Shown piece after piece: positions 43,985-54,834 of a DNA stretch of 64,000 nt. Location of the stretch: contig CM055103.1 in the NCBI GenBank assembly GCA_029204225.1, forward strand, positions 44,220,604 to 44,284,603. The letters run 5' to 3'. A model generated the notes under the pieces. The model had not been told where the DNA came from. It did no database searches and saw nothing but the letters and a program-made list of their open reading frames with translations. The position numbers were made by a program, and so were the translations under genes. This DNA is from Diphasiastrum complanatum (Eukaryota; Streptophyta; Lycopodiopsida; Lycopodiales; Lycopodiaceae). Every line of letters starts with the position of its first letter. The stretch's first letter is position 1.

Positions 43985-45060
43985 CAAAATATCATTCATG
44001 TGTTGAACCTGGTCCACCACTGCTGGAACTACAACCTCTGACAAATCTGCACTAATGGATTGTAATGGTTCATGGCCATATAATGCAAAGAAAGGCGTCA
44101 TACCGATTGACACATGTGGAGTGCTGTTATAACAAAATTCGGCGAGATACAACCAATCAACCCACTTTGTCTAATGATCTGAAACAAAATGTCACAAATA
44201 ACACTCCAACCACTGGTTAGCCTTTTCTGTTTGCCCATCAATTTCTGGATGAAATGATGTACTTAAGCACAATTTAGTGCCCAACTTGTCCATCAAGACC
44301 TTCCGAAAAGTGGAAATAAATCTATTATCTCTATCACTCAATATCTCTTTTGGTATACCGTGTAACTTGAAGACATTCTTCAAGAATATTTGTGCTACTT
44401 GGGCTGCACTATCAGTTGTTTTATAAAGTAGGAAATGTGCATATTTTGTAAGCCGATCCACCATCACATAGATACCATCATATCCCCCAGTTGTGTTGGC
44501 AAGGAAGGTATAAAATCCATGCTAATACTCATCCAACGCTGCGTGGGAATGGATAGCGGATGCAATAAGCCTGGTTGTTTAACATGTTCCACCTTATTTA
44601 CTTGACAAGGAATACATTCTTGCACATATGTGTATATAGCTTTCTTCATACCAGCCCATTTGAATAGCTTGCGGATGGTTTGATGTCTTCAAAATTCCAC
44701 TATGCTCAGCACTGGGAGATGAGTGTAGCTCATACAACACTTGCAGAATAAACTTAGATTTAGGAGCAAGCACAACTCTAGAATTGTCATACAACAATAT
44801 TTGTCCTTGTTTCCTATAACGGGGATGAACATCTGAGTTGGAAACTTGAGTTTCCTCCCAAATCTCTTTCAAATCTGGATCCTCCATATATTCCGCTTGA
44901 ATGTCTTTTATCCAATCTGCACTCAATGCAGTTATTGCGGAGATTGTGCCAAATCTCAAATTTGACCACAACATTCTGTGCGCTTCCGTTAGAAAATGAC
45001 CCAAATTTCGTTTTGATGTTTCGCCAAGTATGCCACATATTCCTCTGTAGACTCCAAAGA
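43985..45060 (-). pseudogene. Chromovirus integrase (zinc finger and core)
   Basis: Zinc-binding LHSSPSAEHSG and CIPCQVNKVEH, then SMDFIPSLP (first Asp), LSDRDNRFISTF (second Asp), FHPEIDGQTEKANQ (Glu) and YLAEFCYNSTPHVSIGMTPF, so all three catalytic residues are visible. Frameshifts at about 44690 and 44465. Stops near 44190 (TGA where Arg is expected) and 44171-44173 (TAG where Gln is expected, in DH-stop-TKWVDW). Confidence 0.88.
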
Positions 45061-46010
45061 TGCATTCATCTGCAAAGACGATATTCTCGATAATGCATCT
45101 GCAAACACATTGTCCTTTTCTTTTAGAGATTCAATGTTAAAATCATAAGATTGAACTTGTGATAACCATCTCTTCTACTTGTCATTCAACTGCTTTTGGC
45201 TCAAGAAATATTTTAGATTATGATGGTCACTTTTAATCAAGAATTTAGAACCATATAAATAGTGTCACCATTTCTTAAGAGCATGCACAATTGCCAGCAT
45301 CTCCTTATTATGAGTAGGATATGATACTTCCTTATCAGTGAGTTTCCTACTTTCATAAGCAATGACTCCATCTGATTGGCTCAAAATAGCTCCCAATCCT
45401 GTGCCACTGGCATCCACTGTAACCATGAAAGGTAAGTTGAAATTGGGCTGCACTAGTAACGGAGCTGTTACCAACGATTCCTTAAGAGATTCAAAAGCCA
45501 TCTGAGTTTTCTCATTCCATTCAGACTTGTCCTTTCTCAGAAGATGGGTAAGCGGTGTTGCCACTTTTGAGAAGTCGTGAATGAATCTTCTATAATAAGA
45601 AGCTAAATCCAGGAATCCTCTCAATTATCTGATGTTGTTAGGTGAATTCCAATTCTTGATTGCCTCATTCTTTTGGTCCACCTTGATTCCCTCCTTGGAC
45701 ACAATATGTCCCAAGTATTCCACCTCATCTCGAGCGAATTCACATTTGGTTATTTTTGCAAAAAACTTGTAGTCTCGAAGAATACTTAAAACTATATCCA
45801 AATGTTTTGCATGCTCTTCCATGTTCCTGCTATAAATCAGGATGTCATCAAAGAATACCAACACAAACAAATAAAGGTAAGGTTCAAAAATTCGATTCAT
45901 AAGAGCTTGAAAAGTGGCAGGAGCATTAGTCAATCTGAATGGCATAACTTTGAATTCATAATGTCCCTTGTCAGTTCGAAAACACAAATCTGTAGGAGGT
46001 TCCCTTTGGA
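45061..46010 (-). pseudogene. Chromovirus RT (N-terminally deleted) and RNase H
   Basis: Begins mid-[22 protein letters not shown] and [18 protein letters not shown], then [13 protein letters not shown] (catalytic pair). The fingers and the first catalytic Asp segment are deleted at about 46010. A TAA at about 45622 lies before LRGFLDLASYYRRFIHDFSK. RNase H: FMVTVDASGTGLGAILSQSD, SYPTHNKEMLAIVHALKKW, a TGA (45265-45267), then HYLYGS and a TAG (45175-45177) before KRWLSQ. Confidence 0.88.
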
Positions 46011-46202
46011 TAACTGATCAGCAAACACATCAAAAAATTTACCCAAGATCTTCCAAATTTTCAGATCTTTCACACTTTGTTTTACCTTGGCCAATGGTTT
46101 TGTTTTTACTTTCTTGACTTGTCCTTCAACTTCTTCAATTCTGAGCACAAATATTTCCAAATTTGATCTAGACAACCTTTGAGCCTTCTCTACAGAAATC
46201 AG

Positions 46203-46592
46203 CTATAAAGTTGAACGCGGTTGAGTAGATTGAACGCTGTGTAGTTCAAATTGGCGTTCTCCTTGTCTGAAGCTCATTAGTCCTTGATCGAAGTTGATTG
46301 TTACATTTGCCAAGGTCTTAAGCCATTCCACCCCTAGTATAACATCAATTGGACCCAACTCCACAATATGGAAACTCATTTTAAGAGTATAATCCTCCAT
46401 TTGTAATTTCACTACTGGAGTGATGTTATTACAAGGAATGGTTACTCCTTTGGCAATCTGGACTCTCATCTTATCACAATGATCCAAAGATGCTAATCCA
46501 CAGCTTCGTAATGACCTACTATTAAAGAAATTATGCGTACTACCACTATCTATTAAGCAAAATACTTTCCTTCCATTAATTAATGCTTGCAC
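46203..46592 (-). CDS. Chromovirus aspartic protease
   Basis: A 129-codon open frame: INGRKVFCLIDSGSTHNFFN contains the catalytic D-S-G, then GVTIPCNNITPVVKLQMEDY and IDVILGVEWLKTLANVTINF, the standard Ty3/Gypsy retropepsin profile with the second hydrophobic-hydrophobic-G motif (VILG). It is the best-preserved enzyme of the element. It is separated from gag by a stop near 46690 and from RT by decayed linker 46010-46200. Confidence 0.88.
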   Translation of the reverse strand: MQALINGRKVFCLIDSGSTHNFFNSRSLRSCGLASLDHCDKMRVQIAKGVTIPCNNITPVVKLQMEDYTLKMSFHIVELGPIDVILGVEWLKTLANVTINFDQGLMSFRQGERQFELHSVQSTQPRSTL

Positions 46593-46689
46593 ATGGAAGG
46601 TTTTGTTAGAATGGGGTCCATTGAAAGCATTTAAAGATATGTTTAATAGTTCAACTTTCTGATCCCTCCTAATGGATCTTTCCTGCTAT

Positions 46690-48118
46690 CTGTGGCCTGA
46701 TTGATGGTTTGGTGATTCCTCATCAAATGAGGTGTCTTCCTTTCCTTCATCACTTTGCAGCGGCTGAGTGTTAATGACATTCTCTGAAAAAGTGCTAGTA
46801 TCATCTTCATCATCTTCAATAATCAAGGAAATCCCTGCAAACTTAGCTTTGTCACACTTATGCATCTCTGGTTTCCATTTTTGCTTACAAGTAAAACATA
46901 AGCCTTGCTGCCGCAGTCGATCTATCTCTGCTTTTGATCTAACAATCTTCACCTCTGGCTTGGCCTCCATGTTGCTCACTTGTTTCTTACCACTATTCCT
47001 CCTATCAGCTTCTTTAACTGTCGGGTACTGGAGGATTGTGTTCCTTTCCTTATCATGTCGACGGATATCAAAATTCCGCTTAGCTTCTCGTCCGTTAACT
47101 TCATATCTGGGTGCTTCTGATTTAGTCGACCACCTACAAGCATATTTAGGCTCAATTTTAAGAGCCACCCACATAGCCTGATCGAGATCAATACAAAAAT
47201 GTGATGCTACATCAGCTCCAATATCTGCCTGCAGTCCTTGTATATACCTTTGTAAGTGATCTGCATTAGACACTGTGGGTAGTTTAAGAGTTAGACTCCA
47301 AAAATTAAAGTTATACTCTTTTATTGAACTCTTCTGACGTATCCTTGTCCATCTTTTAAAGTTGTCGTCATCTTGGAATGGTCTTCTGAAGGTCTCAATA
47401 CAAGCATTCTTAAATAATGGCCAATTAGTTCGTGCATTACATTCCTCTATTGATAACCTATTCTCCCTCTGCTTCCACCACTCATAAGCTACTTCTTCAA
47501 AGTGGATCGTAGCGAAAGTGATTTTATCTTGGTCATCTGTATTGAACAGAGTAAAGTAACGATCTAATTTATCCAACCACTCCTCAATGTCAAGGGTCTT
47601 AAAGTCACCGTTGATTTTTGGAATGGTTATCTTATCCTTGTACTCCCGAGTATCAAAGTGGTTCCATTGTTCATGAAGTCTCGTGGAGTGTTGCACTCGG
47701 TATTCAAACATGCCCCCATTAGTTCCAAGTTTGACTGGGTATTCAATATTAGTCTGTAATACATGTTTTCCCTTGTTCATGTCAATTCTTCGTACATCCT
47801 GAAAAGATGTTACATTTTGTGATGGAGATGGTAGTCGGAACGATGTAGATGGCTCATTAGATCTCTGATCAACTCCCGCTAGTTTGTCTTGCTACCAGCT
47901 AGGCTGTTAAACAATTTTTCCCATTTCGCCTCATCAGCAAGTCGATTTCTTTCCATTGCTTGCAGCATTGTAACTATCAGATCTTGAGTAACCTGCATTT
48001 TACTTAATATGTTTTCTTGCTAGTTTGAAACCTGCAGTTCTTCCATCGTTTCATCAGTTGGCAAGTTGTCTTGAGGTGGGTTATTTTTATCCACTGTCTG
48101 TTTTCCTTTACCACCCAT
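46690..48118 (-). pseudogene. Chromovirus gag
   Basis: ATG at 48116-48118 (MGGKGKQTVDKNNPPQDN). TAG stops lie in VSN-stop-QENI and after about 95 codons, with a frameshift near 47900. From 47860 the frame is open to 46690: ITIPKINGDFKTLDIEEWLD, then YEWWKQRENRLSIEECNART and ACIETFRRPFQDDDNFKRWT, the Gag core. The knuckle GLCFTCKQKWKPEMHKC has the long-spaced form typical of this clade (C..C.xKWxPxHKC). A lysine/arginine-rich stretch precedes it. Confidence 0.88.
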
Positions 48119-48596
48119 TCTGAAGCATTACAACAGTAATTTGGATAGTCTAAGTGAATTTGTCGTATCGTTCTAAACACTTTCTGTTTTTACTTCACTG
48201 AAATTTGAGCTCACACTAAAAAGTTATGGAAGTTTAAAAAAAAAAAACTTGGAAAATAGATTATTTACAACTTAGAATAATGGGCTTTAGAAATTCAAAA
48301 TTATATTCTATATCTTTTTGGAATCTATGAAACATTGAAGTGCTGGACGAAAAAAAATGCTTGGAATCGTGAAAAATCTTAAAATTGTTGGCAAATTCTT
48401 TTTTATCGGCTGCTCTTGTGGTGCATTTGAGTGCTCGTCCAAAAAATTTGTGACAACCCTAATTTTTTTGAAAAATTGTATGCAAATAGAAGGGATCGAG
48501 CTAGAGAGAGAAAAGAGAGAAAGGGGCGCGCAGGCAGGGAAGAGGTAGAGAGAGAAACGGGGTAACTGACGCAACTTAGAAAGAGAGAATCTCAAC
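48119..48596 (-). other. Chromovirus leader, gag-proximal part
   Basis: Untranslated DNA with A8 and T7 tracts and a purine-rich gagagaaa stretch. The small frames at 48308-48595 are not convincing. Confidence 0.6.
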
Positions 48597-48627
48597 CGAC
48601 AGGGAAAGCGTAGGTAACCGAAGGAGA
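48597..48627. repeat. 31-bp direct repeat, left copy
   Basis: CGACAGGGAAAGC... to ...CCGAAGGAGA, identical to 51768-51798. The two copies flank the 48628-51767 block inside the chromovirus leader. Confidence 0.92.
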
Positions 48628-49546
48628 TCTAAAATAGCAGTCAGCCACCTATTGCACAAGAAATTGGCACACAACAAAGCTTGATCCCAAAATGGTTTAT
48701 CAAGATTAGCACTTAAACTCATGGCTTTAGCACTTTCACATAAAGTCATGTTCTTCCTTTCAGCCACTCCATTTTGTTGTGGGTCCTTGATGTCGTATAC
48801 TCTCTCTGGATTTCATGCTCATCACCAAAGGCCTTGAACTTGGTAGATATGTACTCACCACGCTTGTCACTCTTTAAGCACTTGATCTTTGTGGAAAACT
48901 GGTTCTCCCTTGCATTCTTGAACTTGATAAAGACATCATATGTTTCATCCTTGCTCTTTAGTGGATAGATCGAACAAAATCTAATAAAATCATCAATGAA
49001 ACTTACATACATCTTAGCTCCACTATTGCTAATTGTAGTAAATCCATGAATATCCGAATGTACAAGTTGAAAAGGCTTTGGAGATCTACATGTAGATCTA
49101 GTATAAGGTAGTCTATGTGACTTAGACACACCACAAGACTCACAAACATGATTGATGCCACTTAAAAAACTTGGAAGACCTATTACAACCTTCTTTCTAG
49201 CCATTACCTCCAATGACTTGAAGTTGAGGTGTCCCATCCTTTTATGCCAAACTTTTTTAATAGGTACTTGATCTTTTGCAACACATCCAACTTGGTTAGC
49301 AATAACAAAAGCATCTAGTTTGAACAACTTTCCTTACCGTTTACCTTTTCCAATCAAGACATCCTTCCTTTTGTTCATACAAGCATCTCTATCAAACTCA
49401 ACCTTGAGGCTTTTACTTAGCATTTGACTCACACTAAGAAAATTCTTGGTAATAGATGGAATAAACAAGACATCCTCCAAATGAACATTCCTTTCTGTAG
49501 TGAGAAAAATAGGAATTGTGCCAATCCCTTTGATTGCACACTCACC
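48628..49546 (-). pseudogene. Copia family A protease-tail/integrase fragment in the block
   Basis: Read downward from 49546: GECAIKGIGTIPI, then RNVHLEDVLFIPSITK, FKLDAFVIANQVGCVAKDQV, VWHKRMGHLNFKSLEVMARK and CESCGVSKSHRLPYTRS (zinc finger), LVHSDIHGFTTISNSGAKMY (first Asp), KCLKSDKRGEYISTKFKAFG (second Asp) and ERKNMTLCESAKAM. Fairly complete N-terminal and core integrase with frameshifts at about 48780 and 49330. It ends bluntly at the 31-bp repeat. Confidence 0.87.
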
Positions 49547-50400
49547 CTACTGCAGAAATGATGCTCAATGAGTTCAGGAAACTTGGGAAGAACCAACAAA
49601 AACAAATGGAAAAGTTGTAGTTCCAATTTGATGAGAAGATCAAAGCATTGGAAAATTTCCACGTACAAGCAAACAAGGAACCTGAGAAGTTTGTAAAGAC
49701 TTTTTCTACCAAGGAAAATGTCTGGTGTTCTATTTGTACAGAAAATCACATAGTGAACGAATGTCCTCAATTGAAAAAATGAATGGAAATCAGTGTTTGC
49801 CATTTGTGTAATTCACATGACCATGAGACTGATTTTTGTAACTTCAACCCTCGGATAATTCAGCAACAATATGTCCAAATGGGATATCCAGAACCACAAT
49901 CTGGAGGAAATCCAGCAGCTAGACCTCGACAATCTACTCTTGGATACCCGGAACATTTAGCTTTACCTGCCCCACCAAAGCACTCTGCTCCTCCTACCAA
50001 TTTGATGGAACCAGAACCATACATAAGTGCTGAGCAATGGAACTATGGTAATGAACAAGAAGGTGGATCTTCGGAACAATATGCTATTTATGATGCCGCT
50101 CAACAACAAGCGTCTAGAAATTGGACCAGAGCACCACTTGGATGCTTTGCATGTGGAGAAAATCACAGAGCTGCAGAATGTCCAAATAAAAGATTATTTG
50201 TACCATTCTATCGTGACTATGGTTATGGGCATTGCTATAAAGAATGTCCAGCAAGACCGAAAGCACCACCAACTACAGCTCCTGTAAATTTGTTAACAAT
50301 CAAGCTAAGACCAGTAGCTCAGATTAAATCAAGTGCACCCTTGATGGTGGTCACCAGAGCATAGAAGCAGAAAGAACCAGTAGCGGATCTAGTACCTGCT
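49547..50400 (+). pseudogene. Gypsy family T1 gag C-terminal part with four knuckles
   Basis: Plus strand. EMMLNEFRKLGKNQQKQMEK leads to a TAG at 49618-49620; the frame resumes and reads ENVWCSICTENHIVNECPQL, a TGA at 49780-49782, then CHLCNSHDHETDFC, CFACGENHRAAEC and YRDYGYGHCYKECP. A proline/glutamine-rich linker separates knuckles two and three. Knuckles one and three have CX2CX3HX4C spacing. Both stops occur at the same positions in the minus-strand copy (63013-63015 and 62851-62853). The frame ends at a TAG near 50362. Confidence 0.85.
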
Positions 50401-50899
50401 GATTCTATACCATTGAATGGTACACCAACAACATCGGGAGTCTATCCAAATCTTAATACAGAAAAACGAAGATATCATATTACGAGGCAGTGGATCAAAC
50501 ATCTGCAAGAAGAAGAGGAGCTTGAAGGTGCTAAAGCAACAATAGAAGTTCATTTTTCACCATTGCAGCCTCCAAGAAATTTACGTACGGATATGAATGA
50601 TCAGTTACATCATCATGAAGAACCCTTCAAGATGACTGAACCAGAAGCACCGCAAACAGAACTGCTCATGAACATTTCGTCTAGCAAGATCATATTTCAT
50701 TGGGAGAGTTCCTGAAGTCGGTGCCAAAAGCAAAAGAAGTCTTAGCGCAAAAGTTAGCTCAAGAAGAACCAGAAGTCCATCAGGAGCCACTTTTTTGTGC
50801 TGGATTTGAAGAATCTAATGAAGTACTCCATGTTGGAGCCGCTTGGGAAAGTGACAAAAGAATATCACTATGTCGATACAACATAGACAATTTTCTAAA
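50401..50899 (+). pseudogene. Gypsy T1 gag-protease linker
   Basis: A low-complexity acidic segment (LQEEEELEGAKATIEVHF) in two frames with a shift near 50700. FLKSVPKAKEVLAQKLAQ resembles the linker before retropepsin in Tat-type elements. Confidence 0.6.
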
Positions 50900-51244
50900 G
50901 AAACAACTGTGATAGATGGCGCTTCAGGAGTTAACCTGATTTCTACAAAGCTATGTGCAAAATGGGGCCTTACAAAGATCAAGCCTGCTACTTTTGCTAT
51001 TAAGCTAGCTGATCAAACGATAGTTCGTCCGCGAGGAATGGTTGAAGATATACCTCTCAGAATTGCGGGAGTACAATTTGTCATTACTTTCGTAGTGATG
51101 GACTTACCAGAAGCGCCAAATGTCTATCGAGTTTTATTGGGACATCCATGGTTACTAGTTGCGCAAGTAGTTCATAACTGGGGTACCGAAAAAATCACTT
51201 TTGAAAATCATGAACGTGTAGTTAAAGTGGATCCTACAACTTAG
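50900..51244 (+). CDS. Gypsy T1 aspartic protease
   Basis: TVIDGASGVNLISTKLCAKW, then ADQTIVRPRGMVEDIPLRIA, FVITFVVMDLPEAPNVYRVL and LGHPWLLVAQVVHNWG. The D-G-A active site with a following GVN, and the VLLGHPW second motif, are characteristic of Tat-type Gypsy proteases. Open to a TAG at 51242-51244. Confidence 0.8.
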   Translation, partial: ETTVIDGASGVNLISTKLCAKWGLTKIKPATFAIKLADQTIVRPRGMVEDIPLRIAGVQFVITFVVMDLPEAPNVYRVLLGHPWLLVAQVVHNWGTEKITFENHERVVKVDPTT

Positions 51245-51767
51245 ACTATCAACGATTCGTCAACAACAGATCATACTTGTGACCGACCATAGAAGAATTT
51301 GGGAGTTCACTACGATTCTCAAATGGATATTGTCATTTGGAAGGAAGCTCTTGCAACGATTGATTGTACAACAGGATATATGTGTCAACAAGGTAATCAA
51401 TCAGATTTGAGCGAGATTTCCTTATTAGATCGAACTTTGGATACACCAATCACGTGTCCACTAAATGTGTTGAATGTAGCCTGGATATCAACGGAACCTA
51501 TACCAGATCCAATTGAGGATGAACTCAAACCTGTGAGTCATGCCTTGACATATGATGACAATGCTGAACTTATGGATGAACAAATTCTAAATCATATGGA
51601 TCCGACCAGATTTGGAGTGCGTAATATGCCTGATGAACCAACAATAAAACTGGCCAAAGCAGCTATATTGAAGGAAGATAGGATCACAGGATCGATGACG
51701 AAAAAACAAGCTAAGCAACTTTATAATACGGTCCTGAAATGGGAAAATTCCCCTTAAAAGCGAGAAA
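51245..51767 (+). pseudogene. Gypsy T1 protease-RT linker
   Basis: A 152-codon open frame at 51299-51757 with no catalytic motif (for example HMDPTRFGVRNMPDEPTIKL). By position it is the spacer before RT, which is absent: the segment ends at the right 31-bp repeat. Confidence 0.6.
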
Positions 51768-51798
51768 CGACAGGGAAAGCGTAGGTAACCGAAGGAGA
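51768..51798. repeat. 31-bp direct repeat, right copy
   Basis: Identical to 48597-48627. Chromovirus leader resumes directly after it. Confidence 0.92.
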
Positions 51799-51803
51799 GG
51801 GAG

Positions 51804-51867
51804 GGTAGAGAGAGAAACGAGGTAACCGACGTGAAGGTAGAGAGAGAAACGAGGTAACCGACGTGAA
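51804..51867. repeat. 32-bp tandem repeat, two copies
   Basis: ggtagagagagaaacgaggt... repeats exactly at 51804 and 51836. A third, diverged copy lies at 48545-48575 on the far side of the inserted block. Confidence 0.9.
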
Positions 51868-52639
51868 GAATCTAATCTCGACCGAGGGAATGCTCTCGAT
51901 TGAGGAGGAGGACGTGAAGCAAATCAGAAACGTGCTTGATGTGCCGCTCCTAAAGCTTTTTCAAAGGAAGGAATCAGGAAGAAGTGTCTGGACCGAACCA
52001 AGGGATGTTAGCTGAGCCGGAAGGTCGCGTGAATCTGTTCTGCAGAAGGATTTTGAAAGGTTTGTTGTTTTGTTGCAGAATGAGATCACCAAGGAAGCAA
52101 GCCAGAGTTTCTAATTGATCCACTACGTGTTCCCAGAAGAAGGTTGTTGACAGATGCAAAATATGACAGACTCACAGGGGCGGTGATTCCGAGTGTTTTA
52201 CAAGTTTATTATCTTAGATTGCAGATCTCCACAGCTTACAACAGTTCTTGCTGCTAAGCTGCAGTTGACCGACATCTTCAAGCAGACGCGATGAGCCGTC
52301 ATCCAGAAATTGTAGTTTCTTTCAATGGACACAGTCTTCATGCAATTAGGGATGCTCCTAATCTGTACAAGCAAGCTACCTCAATTGTAGCCGCACCTTA
52401 TCTGCCTTTCAATGCTATGGAATGCCGATGGAAAACCATCATCTCATGGAATTTTTTTTTTCCATCGCCCATCTAAAAGTGCGCGATTCGGTTCTTCTTC
52501 AGCCTGGACCGTATGCGGATGTAATGCGAGTCTGAGAGCCATGGAAAAATCTTGACTGAGAGTTTGGATCGAATGAGAAGGCGAGTGAGAAGGTGAGGTG
52601 ACCGAGAGAGATAGGGGAGAGTCGTGGAGAGTGACTTAG

Positions 52640-52705
52640 GTCTAGGTTTAGGTTATGGTTTAGGACTAGTTAGGGCAGGGTAGGGCTAGGATAAGGTCAG
52701 GTTAG
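52640..52705 (+). repeat. Degenerate telomere-like repeats
   Basis: Closely spaced TTTAGG, TTAGGG, GTAGGG and CTAGGA hexamers occur over about 65 bases. It resembles decayed (TTTAGGG)n or (TTAGGG)n but has no two perfect units in tandem. Confidence 0.45.
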
Positions 52706-53446
52706 GGTTATTTTATTTATTTATTTTATTTGAGCTTCAAAATGAAGAATTTCAAAAAAAATTTACAAAGGAAACGAACTTTGAATTGCTTCTCTCTCAC
52801 TTAGAAAGATCCAACAATTTTTTTTCAAAATTCTGGCAGTTCTGACCCATCTCCACTAATTTGATCATAACTTTCTCAATATTGATCCATAGCAAACAAA
52901 TTCAGTACCTCTGAAAAGCTAACAACAAGTCTATCAGCCTATAGTATCAGATCAATAATTGAAGGTAATTTGATAGGTCGAATTAATCATAGAACAGGAG
53001 TGAAAACTTTAAAGAAAAAAAAACTAACAACACTAGAGCTACAAATCAAGATTTGTCATAACTTTTTGGATACTAATCCAAATGATCTGCCATATGGATC
53101 GGATCAAAGCTAAGACAATTCTCTAAAATCCTATGGAAATAAATTTGAAATAAAAACTCAGATCAAATCTAAAAAAATCAAATCAAGTGAAAGCAAAATT
53201 CTAATCACCTATTTTGACTTCTCTTATCCAAATGGCTTGAAAATTGGTGCAAATCAAAGCTAAAACAAAGCTCTACAAAGCTATTGAATCAAATTAGAAG
53301 TAAAAAACGAAATTGAATGCTAAAAATTTGTTTGAACAGAACTGAAAATTTCAAAGTTAAAAATTAGCAAAAAGAAAGCTACAAAAACACTAAACTCATC
53401 AAATCTAATGGAATCCTCATAGAATCATCGTGAATCATGGATATAA

Positions 53447-53458
53447 GCTCTGATACCA
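53447..53458 (-). other. Primer-binding site of chromovirus
   Basis: Perfect TGGTATCAGAGC on the minus strand, five bases inside the 5' LTR. Confidence 0.88.
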
Positions 53459-53463
53459 AGAAA

Positions 53464-53991
53464 TGCCGTGCCAAATCCCAAGAAAATAGTAATAAAAATG
53501 AAATAAAGCTAGAAGCAAGAAAAGTACAAGACAATCATGATAGCAATAGAAAGCTAGAAACATGGAATCTCAATGGAATCACATTAGCAATGAAAGAAAG
53601 AGTACAATCAATGGAAATAGAACATTGATTCATGTGGATAGGGCATATGAGACCTAGCAATGGAGATCCCTATGGCTCACATTCACAAGGAAGCTAGAAG
53701 CTCTCACTTGCAAATGAGCCAAAAGATTCACAAAATGAGGTCTCTTGCCTAGTTATAGACAATGCTCTTACTTAGCTAAACATAACTATCTTGAAGAATA
53801 GTTAACCCTTGTTAAGCATTATTTAGCCTACATTGGGTCCTTAGTGGCCTATTATCCTTATTAATTACTTTGAAGGGCCTAAAGAGGGAACTACCTTGTT
53901 CTTAAGGCTAATAGCTCCTTTTGGGCCTACAAAGCTTACAATGGATATTTTGATGCATTGATAAGCATAAATGTACTAAAAGTACATGACA
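53464..53991 (-). repeat. Chromovirus 5' LTR
   Basis: 528 bp, paired with 41828-42363. The end nearest the primer site reads TGCCGTG on the plus strand instead of TGTCATGTG, i.e. decayed. Confidence 0.93.
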
Positions 53992-53996
53992 GTAGA
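53992..53996. repeat. Target-site duplication, right copy
   Basis: GTAGA, identical to 41823-41827. Confidence 0.92.
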
Positions 53997-54189
53997 TCAC
54001 CTTCTTGTCATCTTCATATGCCAACAAAGAAGTGAAGTACTCTTTGTGAAAAGTCATGTGTGAACTTGCTCCACTATCAATCCACCATGGATCTAGATCT
54101 CCATCATTAGCAAGCATACATGAAGACATCACAAAAGCATCATCATTTGAGTTTTGAACATCCAAACCATCTTCATCATGAGTAAGATT
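53997..54189 (-). pseudogene. Copia family A protease, right of chromovirus
   Basis: DDAFVMSSCMLANDGDLDPW, then WIDSGASSHMTFHKEYFTSL, retains the intact active site. It stops at KKVIY, exactly at the target duplication, and continues at 41827. Confidence 0.9.
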
Positions 54190-54834
54190 ACCTTGCTTGT
54201 CACCTTGATTTCTCTTCTTCTTGTAGCACTCACTTGCAAAGTGTCCTTTGATGCCACAATAGAAACACTTGAGCTTTTTGACCTATCTTTCCTTTTGACA
54301 TTTGAAGAAGCCTCCCCTTGATCTTGCCCTTTAGACCACTTGCTTATCAAGACTTTGTACAATGTTAGCATGAGCATCCAACAATACATTAAGAATAACT
54401 TGAACAAGCTCTCCTTCTTTAATGCTCTCATCAATGCAAGCTAACTCATCATTCAAAGCCTTCACTCTCGAAACAAAAATATTAGGACTTTCTTTATTCT
54501 TTTCAAATATTGAAAGAGTCAACACTCTAGAAAGAGACTTGGATTCATAAAGCTTCTTTAAAGAATCCCAAGCATCCTTTGATGAAGTACTCCTACCAAC
54601 TTCCTTAAGAAGTTCATTGGTAACATTCATCTTGATCATGTGCCGAGCTCTTTTGGCCCTCTTGTCATACCTCATTTGTTCTTGTTGTGTTGTTGGCCTC
54701 TCCTCCAAATCTACAACAATATCCAAAGCATCATTCATCTCAAGAAGTGATTCCATCCTCACTTTCCATAATGAATAGTTGCTTGAGGTAAGCCTATCAT
54801 TGCCTTTTAACATGTATCCACTTGATGTAGCCAT
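54190..54834 (-). pseudogene. Copia family A gag, minus-strand copy
   Basis: ATG at 54832-54834 (MATSSGYMLKGNDRLTSSNY). It is homologous residue for residue with 9960-10637. The core includes KKLYESKSLSRVLTLSIFEK and IDESIKEGELVQVIL. Frameshifts near 54350 and 54290 precede the knuckle (CFYCGIKGHFASEC, about 54225-54265). The capsid part is open; gag and protease are in different frames. Confidence 0.88.

Larger units (their letters stand above)
51799..53446 (-). other. Chromovirus leader, LTR-proximal part
   Basis: Untranslated. It contains a 32-bp tandem repeat (51804-51867), a telomere-like stretch (52640-52705) and AT-rich DNA. Short frames at 51974-52476 and 53437-53628 look fortuitous. 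Confidence 0.65.
41828..53991 (-). mobile_element. Complete but decayed chromovirus (Ty3/Gypsy with chromodomain)
   Basis: LTRs at 53464-53991 (5') and 41828-42363 (3') both carry TGTCATG...CATGACA-type ends. GTAGA occurs on both outer sides (41823-41827 and 53992-53996), a perfect 5-bp target duplication. Between them, on the minus strand, lie primer site, leader, gag, protease, RT, RNase H, integrase, chromodomain, polypurine tract and LTR in canonical order. My rough hand alignment of the LTRs shows about 20 substitutions in about 520 bases, mostly transitions. Two later insertions (42979-43979 and 48628-51767) account for about 4.1 kb of its 12.2 kb. RT has an internal deletion and all genes have stops. 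Confidence 0.92.
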
